From Planctomycetota bacterium (GTDB lineage Bacteria; Planctomycetota; Planctomycetia; Pirellulales; UBA1268): a stretch of 64,000 nucleotides of DNA. The stretch spans positions 900,502 to 964,501 of the forward strand of contig QWOQ01000005.1 in assembly GCA_003669585.1 (NCBI GenBank). The letters are read 5' to 3'. Of this stretch, positions 35,600 through 43,205 are shown in pieces. Position 1 is the stretch's first letter; every line of letters starts with the position of its first letter. The translations under genes and the position numbers were made by a program. The notes under the pieces are model-generated. The model did not search any database. It was not told the origin of the DNA and worked only from the letters and a program-made list of their open reading frames with translations.

Positions 35600-36685
35600 A
35601 TGTCCGGTCGATCATTGCGTATCGCGTCCATTCCCGGTGATGGAACAGGCCCTGAGGTGACCGCTGAAGCAATGAAAGTTTTAGCGGCTGTTTCAAAACT
35701 CGATGGCTTCGCATACGAAGTTGAAACACTCGACTGGGGTGGTGATCGCTATCTGCGTTCTGGAGAACTCATTCCCGAAGGGGGCCTCGAACTGCTTCGA
35801 ACCAAAAGTGCGATATTCCTCGGGGCAATCGGCCATCCAGAGGTTGCGCCTGGGATTCTCGAAAAGGGTTTGCTTTTGGAACTCCGTTTCAAACTCGATC
35901 AATACATCAACTTGAGACCAGTCAAACTTCTTCCTGGTGTTGAAACACCTTTGGCAGGTCGTGGTCCTGCCGACATTGATTTTGTGGTGGTGCGAGAAAA
36001 CACTGAAGATCTTTATTGCGGCGTCGGAGGTTTTCTCAAAAAAGGCACGCCAGATGAAGTCGCAGTTCAGCAAGCGATTTATACAAGAAAGGGCTGCGAG
36101 CGATGTATTCGCTGGGCATTCGATTTCACTCGCAAGAGAAATAGTCCTAAGAAAACCCTAACACTCGTTGCCAAGACCAACGTGCTCACCTTTGGCCACG
36201 ACCTTTGGTGGCGAACATTTCAAGAAGTGGCGAAGGAATATCCTGACGTGAAAACAGATTACAATCACGTCGATGCCTGCTGCATGTGGATGGTAAAAAA
36301 CCCCGATGCATACGACGTTATCGTGACAACCAATATGTTTGGTGACATCATCACCGACTTGGCAGGAATTCTCCAAGGAGGCATGGGGGTTGCTGCTGGC
36401 GGCAATCTTAATCCTGATCCCGGTGGAGTGAGCATGTTTGAGCCGATGGGTGGCAGCGCTCCAAAATATAAAGGCACCAACCAAATCAACCCAGTTGCTG
36501 CAATCAACGCAATGGCAATGCTGCTCGAGCACACCGGACAGCCTGCCAGCGCCGCAAAAATCGATCGTGCCGTGGCACAGGTGACAGGCACAAAAATGAA
36601 GAGCCAAGCTGCTGGAAAAATGGGGTACGGCACTCGCGAGATCGGAGATTTCGTAGTCGCCGCTCTTGGCTCGGCCTCACACTGA
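35600..36685 (+). CDS. Isocitrate/isopropylmalate dehydrogenase family protein
   Basis: A 361-residue NAD(P)-dependent beta-decarboxylating dehydrogenase. Motifs: IPGDGTGPEVTAEA at the N-terminus, INLRPVKLLPG, VVVRENTEDLYCGVGG (substrate serine replaced by other residues), the lysine in LVAKTNVL, the metal-site aspartates in DVIVTTNMFGDIITDLAG, and FEPMGGSAP. The substrate class cannot be fixed: LeuB, isocitrate, homoisocitrate or tartrate-type activity are all possible; ENTEDLY differs from the ENTEGEY of typical isocitrate enzymes. ATG 35600 follows GAGGAG by seven bases. It overlaps the opposing oxidoreductase gene by nine bases at the ends. Confidence 0.88.
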   Translation: MSGRSLRIASIPGDGTGPEVTAEAMKVLAAVSKLDGFAYEVETLDWGGDRYLRSGELIPEGGLELLRTKSAIFLGAIGHPEVAPGILEKGLLLELRFKLDQYINLRPVKLLPGVETPLAGRGPADIDFVVVRENTEDLYCGVGGFLKKGTPDEVAVQQAIYTRKGCERCIRWAFDFTRKRNSPKKTLTLVAKTNVLTFGHDLWWRTFQEVAKEYPDVKTDYNHVDACCMWMVKNPDAYDVIVTTNMFGDIITDLAGILQGGMGVAAGGNLNPDPGGVSMFEPMGGSAPKYKGTNQINPVAAINAMAMLLEHTGQPASAAKIDRAVAQVTGTKMKSQAAGKMGYGTREIGDFVVAALGSASH

Positions 36686-37702
36686 GCCTTCTGTATCGAG
36701 CCTGATTCTACGTCCCTCGCGATGACTTTCGGCAGCCGCGTGAACGACTCGCATCGCTTGATGAGTGTCATCAAGACCACTGATTTGTCGAACGAGACTC
36801 GTCACGCTCCTGTGAAAGTGCAGAAGCATTTGCTCGTCAACGGGTCTTTCATGTTCGAGCGATTCCTGATGGCGGCCGACTGAATCAAACCACACCAGCG
36901 AACTTGGAAGATCGATAAAGGCGATTCCTTTTTCGCAGGCCACTTGAAGCGCCGCCGGTGGACGAAACGATACGGCTTCTTCCCATTGTTGAGGCATGTA
37001 GTAGCCGCAACTAATCTGCGCTGTGGCTCCGCTGCCTGGCGGTCCTTGCATTGAGAAATCAAGGCTCATCATGTGGTAATCATCCCCCACATTGTCTGCT
37101 GGCCCAGCATGACGTACGGCGATAACACTTGTGGGATTTGATCCAACCACATAACGGCACCAGTCGACAAGCTCCATCAGATCGCGGCTTTCACTGGTAG
37201 CGTCCCGGGGTGGACTGCTTGCCGCAGTGCGGCCTAGTGGCACACGACGGTGACAAAAAAGAAGTCTCGGTTGTCCCAGCCTCGTGGCAATGAGTTCCTT
37301 CAGACGCGCCGTGGCCGGAGCGTGACGTCGAGGAAGCTCCGCCATAAATGCAATCCCCGAAGCTTCTACTCGCGCTCGCAAAACTCTTGTTTGTTCAACA
37401 TCAACAGGAAGTGAAATTGCCGAGTAGACCGCCTTGCCGACATCACAGGCAGCGAAGATCGGCTGCGCTGCGTACCACTGATCTGCCAGATACAAAATCG
37501 CGTCGATGTCGTCTCGCTGAATCAGCGCTCGGTAACCATCCACCGCGGTTACCGAAAGGTCGGCTGCTGCACGCGACGCGAGGTGAGCTACCTGTTCGCA
37601 TACTCCCCGCACCTCAAATCGATCGGCAAGCGCCCGCAGCGCAGGTCGATAACGCAATTCCCACGTAGCTCCAAGACCAACGATACCCACGCGTAGTTTC
37701 AT
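36677..37702 (-). CDS. Gfo/Idh/MocA family oxidoreductase
   Basis: A 341-residue NAD(P)-binding oxidoreductase. The Rossmann motif is RVGIVGLGATWELRYRPAL at the N-terminus, and the second domain starts near residue 125. The usual EKP motif is absent; the segment AVYSAISLPVDVEQ lies where it is expected, so catalysis may differ. Planctomycetes carry many members with unknown sugar-like substrates. ATG 37702 starts the protein at the first beta strand. Confidence 0.85.
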   Translation of the reverse strand: MKLRVGIVGLGATWELRYRPALRALADRFEVRGVCEQVAHLASRAAADLSVTAVDGYRALIQRDDIDAILYLADQWYAAQPIFAACDVGKAVYSAISLPVDVEQTRVLRARVEASGIAFMAELPRRHAPATARLKELIATRLGQPRLLFCHRRVPLGRTAASSPPRDATSESRDLMELVDWCRYVVGSNPTSVIAVRHAGPADNVGDDYHMMSLDFSMQGPPGSGATAQISCGYYMPQQWEEAVSFRPPAALQVACEKGIAFIDLPSSLVWFDSVGRHQESLEHERPVDEQMLLHFHRSVTSLVRQISGLDDTHQAMRVVHAAAESHREGRRIRLDTEGSV

Positions 37703-37784
37703 GCGTCTTGCTCACAATTCATCACTTGTTTTTTGCTTCCAGAGAGCTCCGCAGCAACGAGCCAATCATTGAGAGCGTTTACAG

Positions 37785-39128
37785 TCATTCTTTTTCTACA
37801 CGCGGCGACTCATCGGAAGACGTGATTTCCGAAAGCATCCGTTCTTTTTGGAGCGCTTTGTCAGAAATATCTTTTCGACACCACGCGCCCTGCCATCGAA
37901 TTTCTTTGACTGCGGTGTATGCCTGTAGTTTTGCAATTGCGAGAGATGCTCCCAGAGCTGTTACTGCAAGCACTCGACCACCGTCATTCTCCACGCGGCC
38001 ATTGACCCGTCTCGTGGCAGCCTGAAATACCTCCACGCCAGGCACTCCAGCGGCCTTCTGGAGTCCACGGATTTCTAGTCCCTTTTGAACGTCTCCGGGA
38101 TAGCCCTCCGAGGCCATGATGACCGTTACGCTCGATTCACTTTTCCACCGAGGTGGATCAATCTCTTCGAGTCGGCGATCAACGGCGGCGTCGAGCAATT
38201 CCAGAAGGCTCGATTCCAAACGAATCAGCATTGCTTCACATTCGGGATCGCCGAAGCGTGCATTAAATTCGAGCACCTTTGGCCCTTGCGCAGTGAGCAT
38301 TAAACCGGCAAAGAGCACTCCATGAAATGGCACTTTTGAACGCTTCATGGCATGCACTGTGGGAACAAGGATCCGTGACTCAATTTCCGCAAGAGCGTCG
38401 GCATCCAAAAACGGAGTCGGGCAATAGGCCCCCATGCCACCTGTATTTGGGCCTTTGTCTTGATCGTACGCAGCTTTGTGATCCTGCAACGGAGGGAGCG
38501 TCACGATCGTTCGACCGTCGGTGATCGCCATGACACTCACTTCAATACCGTCAAGGCGTTCATCTACAAGCACTCCGAGTCGCCCTCGTTCAAACTGACC
38601 ATCTGCCGAAAGTTTTTCGATAGCTTCAAGAGCGTCTCGCCGCCCATCGCACACAAAAACACCTTTGCCACCGGCCAGCCCATCAGCTTTGATCACCAGA
38701 GGCATATCCTCTCGCGACGTGACAAACTCTCGCACGGCTGATGCGGTACGAAAAACTTGAAACATCGCGGTTGGCACGTCCGCGCGGTGCAATATTTTTT
38801 TGCAAAATATTTTGCTCCCTTCAATTTGCGCAGCCGCAGAGGTCGGCCCAAAGATGCGATGACCAGCCTTCGCGAAGACGTCTACGATACCAGCCACCAA
38901 AGGCGCTTCGGGACCTACAACCGTCAGGTCGATCGCATTGCGTCCTGCAAAGTCGACAAGGCCTGGAATATCAGATGCTTCAATCGGCACATTGGTACCA
39001 ACCGAGGCCGTCCCAGCATTTCCAGGAGCGATGAAGACCTCGGCTTTGTCGCAAGAAAGTTTCCATGCAATCGCATGCTCGCGTCCACCACCACCAACAA
39101 CGAGCACCCGTCTGCTGTTTCCGATCAT
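37785..39128 (-). CDS. purD: Phosphoribosylamine-glycine ligase
   Basis: PurD joins glycine to phosphoribosylamine with ATP, the second step of purine synthesis. The 447-residue protein has VLVVGGGGREHAIAWKL, the ATP-grasp motifs VIKADGLAGGKGVFVC, the P-loop-like DHKAAYDQDKGPNTGGMGAY and VLEFNARFGDPE. ATG 39128 follows GGAG by about seven bases. The last 20 residues (KERMLSEITSSDESPRVEKE) extend beyond the usual end. No other purine gene is adjacent. Confidence 0.95.
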   Translation of the reverse strand: MIGNSRRVLVVGGGGREHAIAWKLSCDKAEVFIAPGNAGTASVGTNVPIEASDIPGLVDFAGRNAIDLTVVGPEAPLVAGIVDVFAKAGHRIFGPTSAAAQIEGSKIFCKKILHRADVPTAMFQVFRTASAVREFVTSREDMPLVIKADGLAGGKGVFVCDGRRDALEAIEKLSADGQFERGRLGVLVDERLDGIEVSVMAITDGRTIVTLPPLQDHKAAYDQDKGPNTGGMGAYCPTPFLDADALAEIESRILVPTVHAMKRSKVPFHGVLFAGLMLTAQGPKVLEFNARFGDPECEAMLIRLESSLLELLDAAVDRRLEEIDPPRWKSESSVTVIMASEGYPGDVQKGLEIRGLQKAAGVPGVEVFQAATRRVNGRVENDGGRVLAVTALGASLAIAKLQAYTAVKEIRWQGAWCRKDISDKALQKERMLSEITSSDESPRVEKE

Positions 39129-39590
39129 TCTCACTCCGTATGTCGATTCACCACGCGGACCGGACGTGTGTGGTTCCGCTATGGTTTTCGAAAAGTTTTT
39201 GTCTTGTGAAGGGTCATTGTCATGCCACTGACCTCTTTCATCAAGATTCATCGATACATTACGGTGAAGAGCTTCGAAAAAAGATCTGATCGAACGTTTC
39301 TGTGTTGTTGGTTTTCATCTCAATCTCGTAAATGTGGTCGGAGAAAATTGAAACTTGCCTCGTACACAGCGTGGCTGGTTTTTTGTTGACGACCTCACTG
39401 TGAAAGCAGGCCCCTCCAAAAGAAGAATTGTGCGAAGCCCGATCGTCAGTTCGTATTAGAATGCTGACCTGTTTCGGGGAATGAAGAACTGTTTTGAGAC
39501 TGTCAAGCGAAAAGTCGAATTGACGGAAGGTTCCATTTCCAAAAAAATGAGCCGAATGGCCAAAAAATCAATCGTGAGGGATGATCGACA

Positions 39591-39618
39591 TTGACAGCGA
39601 ACAGGCTCTGGATAGAGT
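39591..39618 (+). promoter_or_regulatory. Candidate sigma-70 promoter for the respiratory cluster
   Basis: TTGACA at 39591-39596 and TAGAGT at 39613-39618 are separated by 16 bases. The -35 box is a consensus match and the -10 box matches at four of six. It would start transcription near 39625, 147 bases before the Rieske start codon. Confidence 0.45.
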
Positions 39619-39627
39619 TAGGGAAGA

Positions 39628-39649
39628 GTTTGTGAAAAACTTCACGAAC
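39628..39649 (+). promoter_or_regulatory. Leader hairpin just after the candidate promoter
   Basis: GTTTGTGAA and TTCACGAAC can pair over nine positions (one G-T) with a 4-base loop AAAC. It lies only a few bases after the predicted transcript start and could stabilise the 5' end or be a protein binding site. Confidence 0.4.
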
Positions 39650-39771
39650 TCATCCAGCGGCCGAAATTTTTCACTTTTTTGATGGATTTCACCGTTTGTT
39701 TCCTGACCAGATCGGTGGGAAGGCAACGAGAACTTGGTGCGATTACTTTCACAGGACTGACGGAATCGTTC

Positions 39772-40914
39772 ATGGCAGAACAAAAGCGACCGAGCATTGC
39801 GGAAATCCTTGCCGCTGCTCGGGCTCAAAAGAAGACCGGGGAAACGCCCGCCTCAGAAATTTCTTCAGATGCTGCGCCTCTTTCTGGTGCGCCGATCGAT
39901 TCGGTAACTCTTCCTGAAGATGCCAGCACGAGTGTCGAGGTTTCTGACAACCAGTCGCTTGCGCCGAGCAAAAAGGCTGCTGCCGCTGGTCCAGTTACCC
40001 AAGCACCCACTGGAAGCCGTCCAAGCGTTGCCGATATTCTTGCTATGAGCCGGGCGAAAAAAGCTGCCGGTGAAGATGCACCAGCAAAAACTCCGGCACC
40101 CAAATCTCCCGCTGCTGCCAGTAAAGGCGTTGCGTCCAAGCCTGCATCCGCAAAGCCTGTTGCGACTGCAAAGCCCACGGCAATGCCTCGTGATACCGAA
40201 AGTATTCTGTCTCAGGCGCGCAGTGGAACGAAGCCTGGTCCGATGAGTAAGGCTGATGCCCCACAAAAAATAGTGGCACCCAAGCCCGTTGTCACTGCTC
40301 AAAGATCGAGCGATCCGTCGAAGGGAGCTCCGACGCCCCGCACCGTTCCACCGATGCCGATCAAGCCGGTCAAGTCGACCGCGAAAGCCGATGCATCGGC
40401 CACTGAAGATCGCCGTGGGTTTCTTTCATTTGCTGCCGGGTCGTTCATGGCGATTGGTTTCACTTCGCTTTCGATTACAACTGGTTTATTCACACTCGGC
40501 TTGGCACGATTCATGTTTCCAAATGTGCTTGCCGAACCACCAAGTCGCTTCAAAGTCGGATCAAAAGAAGGTTTTCCACCCGGAAAAGTGGAAACGAAAT
40601 ACGTTGCTCAGTTCGGGGTGTGGGTGGTGAACAGCGAGTTTCAAGGCGTGCAACAAGTCTACGCCCTCAAAACTGTTTGCACGCATTTAGGGTGCACTCC
40701 CAACTGGCTCGAAGCTGAGCAAAAATTTAAGTGCCCCTGCCACGGAAGTGGTTTTTACAAAGACGGCGTGAACTTTGAAGGACCTGCCCCAAGGCCACTT
40801 GAGCGTTATGCAATTCGATTAGCAGACGACGGTCAGCTTGAAATTAATAAGAGTAAAACATTCCACGAGGAACTTGGTCAGTGGTCTGATCCCGAGTCCT
40901 ATATCGTTTCGTAA
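39772..40914 (+). CDS. Rieske iron-sulfur protein of a bc-type complex
   Basis: A 380-residue protein that carries electrons from quinol to the cytochrome c side. The Rieske domain at residues 262-372 has ligands C303, H305, C321 and H324, and a C308/C323 disulfide pair (CTHLGC, CPCHGSGF). Residues 214-215 form a twin-arginine motif (DRRGFLSFAAG) before the single membrane helix (about 222-246), so export is probably by Tat. The first 213 residues are an alanine/proline/lysine-rich tail with three short repeats (PSIAEILAAARAQKK, PSVADILAMSRAKKA, RDTESILSQARSGTK), which would lie in the cytoplasm. ATG 39772 is chosen; ATG 39679 is open upstream. Confidence 0.9.
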   Translation: MAEQKRPSIAEILAAARAQKKTGETPASEISSDAAPLSGAPIDSVTLPEDASTSVEVSDNQSLAPSKKAAAAGPVTQAPTGSRPSVADILAMSRAKKAAGEDAPAKTPAPKSPAAASKGVASKPASAKPVATAKPTAMPRDTESILSQARSGTKPGPMSKADAPQKIVAPKPVVTAQRSSDPSKGAPTPRTVPPMPIKPVKSTAKADASATEDRRGFLSFAAGSFMAIGFTSLSITTGLFTLGLARFMFPNVLAEPPSRFKVGSKEGFPPGKVETKYVAQFGVWVVNSEFQGVQQVYALKTVCTHLGCTPNWLEAEQKFKCPCHGSGFYKDGVNFEGPAPRPLERYAIRLADDGQLEINKSKTFHEELGQWSDPESYIVS

Positions 40915-41036
40915 TGACTGTCATTCCTCGCATCAAAAAACCCTTGTGGATTACACTGATTCAAGAAACTTTTTCGAGTCATTCGCACTGACACAATTTT
41001 TAAAACTCTGATTATCGAAATTACTGGATTTCTCTT

Positions 41037-41813
41037 ATGGCTTCGATCGGCGAAACAATTCGCACTTCACAAATTTGGAAAAGCATTTTTCGGCATCCAA
41101 TGCCGCTGGACCGACGCAATCGAATCGTCGTGATGCTGACCAATTTTTTCCTTCACCTCCATCCGGTCTCGATCAAAAAGCAGGGGATCGCTTTATCGTT
41201 CACCTGGTGCATGGGTGGCGTAACGTTCTTTTTGTTTCTGGTCGAAACAGTGACTGGTGTGTTGCTGATGTTCTATTACCGACCGACACTGGAGTGGGCG
41301 TACAACGACATTCTTGCTCTCCGGGATGTCACGAGTCTTGGAATTTTGAGAGAATTGCACCGATGGGCTGCCCATGCGATGGTCATCACAACATGGCTGC
41401 ACATGTACCGGGTATTTTTGACAGGAAGCTACAAGCCTCCCCGAGAATTCAACTGGGTTATTGGCGTGATTCTGCTTCTGTTGACGCTTCTTCTATCGTT
41501 TACCGGTTACCTTCTTCCCTGGGATCAACTGGCCATCTGGGCGATCACCGTCGGCTCAAACATGGCCAGGGCAACCCCGATTCTTGGCTATGAAGGTCCA
41601 GGCCAACAACTGCTCACGATCGGGGGCATCGACATGATCACCGACGCCTCTGACGCTCGATTCGGTCTTTTGGGAGCCCGATTCGTTGGCGAAGAAACGC
41701 TCAATCGATTCTACGTGCTTCACTGTATTGCGATTCCGCTGGCAGCTGCGCTGCTGCTGGCGATTCATTTTTGGCGCGTGCGAAAGGACGGCGGTATCAG
41801 CGGTCCGCTGTGA
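41037..41813 (+). CDS. Cytochrome b, b6-type N-terminal half
   Basis: A 258-residue membrane protein with four helices, the core of quinol oxidation and reduction. Haem ligand pairs are H108/H122 and H229/H244; the 14 residues between the latter pair are the b6-type spacing. C58 in the motif TWCMGG aligns with the cysteine that covalently holds haem ci in b6f and Firmicutes complexes. The ending [10 protein letters not shown] resembles that of b6. The PWDQ motif of helix C-D is present. It precedes the subunit-IV-like half by ten bases. Confidence 0.93.
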   Translation: MASIGETIRTSQIWKSIFRHPMPLDRRNRIVVMLTNFFLHLHPVSIKKQGIALSFTWCMGGVTFFLFLVETVTGVLLMFYYRPTLEWAYNDILALRDVTSLGILRELHRWAAHAMVITTWLHMYRVFLTGSYKPPREFNWVIGVILLLLTLLLSFTGYLLPWDQLAIWAITVGSNMARATPILGYEGPGQQLLTIGGIDMITDASDARFGLLGARFVGEETLNRFYVLHCIAIPLAAALLLAIHFWRVRKDGGISGPL

Positions 41814-41823
41814 GCCAACTGCC

Positions 41824-43158
41824 ATGCATTCAAACGGCCTTTTTCTTCAAGATGTCTCCGGGTTTCTTGGGGTGTATTACACGAGCATCGCCCTGATGAA
41901 CGGCGTTGCTGCGGTCCTTCTCTGGCGAAATAGCCAGCAGAAGGGAGGTTTTCTGTGGTCTGTCATTTGGGCGATCACGGCGTGCGTAATGCTTGTCTTG
42001 GCAAGTTTTGCACTGTCTGGCGTTGCAGAGATGGTTCCCGCTTTGCCTGCTGTTGTTCGAGACATTGTCAACAAACTCTCCGGTCCTGTGATTTACACCG
42101 TCGGCACGATGGTCATGCTGACGGTGCTCTTCGTGTTCAGGGAGTTCTTCGTGAAGCCGATGGTCGCTTGGACCGGACTCAACATTTCGCTCATTGTGAT
42201 GGGTCTTTCGATGGCGGACGAGAATTTTGCATCCATCGTCATGAAAGCCGATAACGTGCCGATTGTGGGTCTTGTTTTCATGCTGGCGTTCTTCACTTGG
42301 CTGGCGACCTCCCAGGCCGTCGTAAACGACAGGCGAATCGCTCAAGGACTTCCGCCCACTGAAAAGCTTCATGACGAAAAAGTGCTTGTGTGGCCCGATC
42401 TGGTCTACACGGAACTCATCTGCATGATCGCCGTGTCGGCATTTCTGCTTCTATGGGCTATCTATCTTCGGGCTCCGCTGGAAGAACCGGCATCGAGCGT
42501 CAAAACGCCCAATCCCTCCAAGGCTCCTTGGTACTTTCTTGGTCTGCAGGAAATGCTGGTTTATTTTGATCCTTGGTATGCAGGGGTGGTGCTTCCGAGT
42601 CTTGTGATTTTTGGGCTGATGGCTATTCCCTATCTCGATTTCAATAAAAAAGGCAACGGCTACTACTCGATTTCAGAACGAAAGTTCAGCTACATCGTAT
42701 TTCAGTTCGGCTTTCTCGAACTCTGGATCACACTGATTATTCTCGGCACATTTTTGCGCGGTCCAAATTGGAATTTCTTTGGACCATTTGAGTACTGGAG
42801 TCCCTACAAAGTCGCTGTGCTGAACAACGTCGATCTCCCCCAGATGTTCTGGGTTGGGCTTCTTGATCAACCACTTCCAAAATCTCCCGCCGGTTCAAGT
42901 GGATTGATGCAGGCCGGCTACATCCTTCTTCGAGAATCTCCGGGACTGATTCTTTTGGGTTCGTATCTCGTGCTTCTTCCGCCCCTCTTAGCCGTCACGG
43001 TTTTTCGATCTTTTTACTCAAAAATGGGCCTCATTCGATATTTGGTGATGTCCAATCTCATGCTCTTAATGTTGTCATTGCCGCTTAAAATGATCCTGCG
43101 ATGGACTGTCAATCTCAAATATCTGGTGAGCATTCCTGAGTTCGGCCTAAACTTCTAA
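41824..43158 (+). CDS. Cytochrome b C-terminal half fused to extra membrane helices
   Basis: A 444-residue membrane protein. Residues 187-444 correspond to subunit IV of b6f (helices E to H): VLVWPDLVYTELICM, and the Qo-site motif at residues 234-237 reads APWY (followed by FLGLQEML) where bc1 has PEWY. Residues 1-185 form about five further helices (roughly 16-35, 43-65, 86-108, 115-131, 145-163) that I cannot assign to a known family. ATG 41824 starts immediately after cytochrome b; the open frame upstream runs under it and is a shadow. Confidence 0.82.
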   Translation: MHSNGLFLQDVSGFLGVYYTSIALMNGVAAVLLWRNSQQKGGFLWSVIWAITACVMLVLASFALSGVAEMVPALPAVVRDIVNKLSGPVIYTVGTMVMLTVLFVFREFFVKPMVAWTGLNISLIVMGLSMADENFASIVMKADNVPIVGLVFMLAFFTWLATSQAVVNDRRIAQGLPPTEKLHDEKVLVWPDLVYTELICMIAVSAFLLLWAIYLRAPLEEPASSVKTPNPSKAPWYFLGLQEMLVYFDPWYAGVVLPSLVIFGLMAIPYLDFNKKGNGYYSISERKFSYIVFQFGFLELWITLIILGTFLRGPNWNFFGPFEYWSPYKVAVLNNVDLPQMFWVGLLDQPLPKSPAGSSGLMQAGYILLRESPGLILLGSYLVLLPPLLAVTVFRSFYSKMGLIRYLVMSNLMLLMLSLPLKMILRWTVNLKYLVSIPEFGLNF

Positions 43159-43205
43159 GGTTCTTTTTCTGCTCTTCGAAAACTTGCAATTTTCTCACAC
43201 ACACT

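Larger units (their letters stand above)
39129..39771. other. Intergenic region upstream of the respiratory cluster
   Basis: About 640 bases with no supportable gene. It separates purD (leftward) from the Rieske gene (rightward). A promoter-like pair and a leader hairpin near its right end are listed separately; nothing else was recognised. Confidence 0.4.

Noticed and set aside
41686-41823. N-terminal extension of the second cytochrome b frame
   Set aside because: It overlaps the end of the first cytochrome b gene in another frame; ATG 41824 directly after that gene is the natural start.
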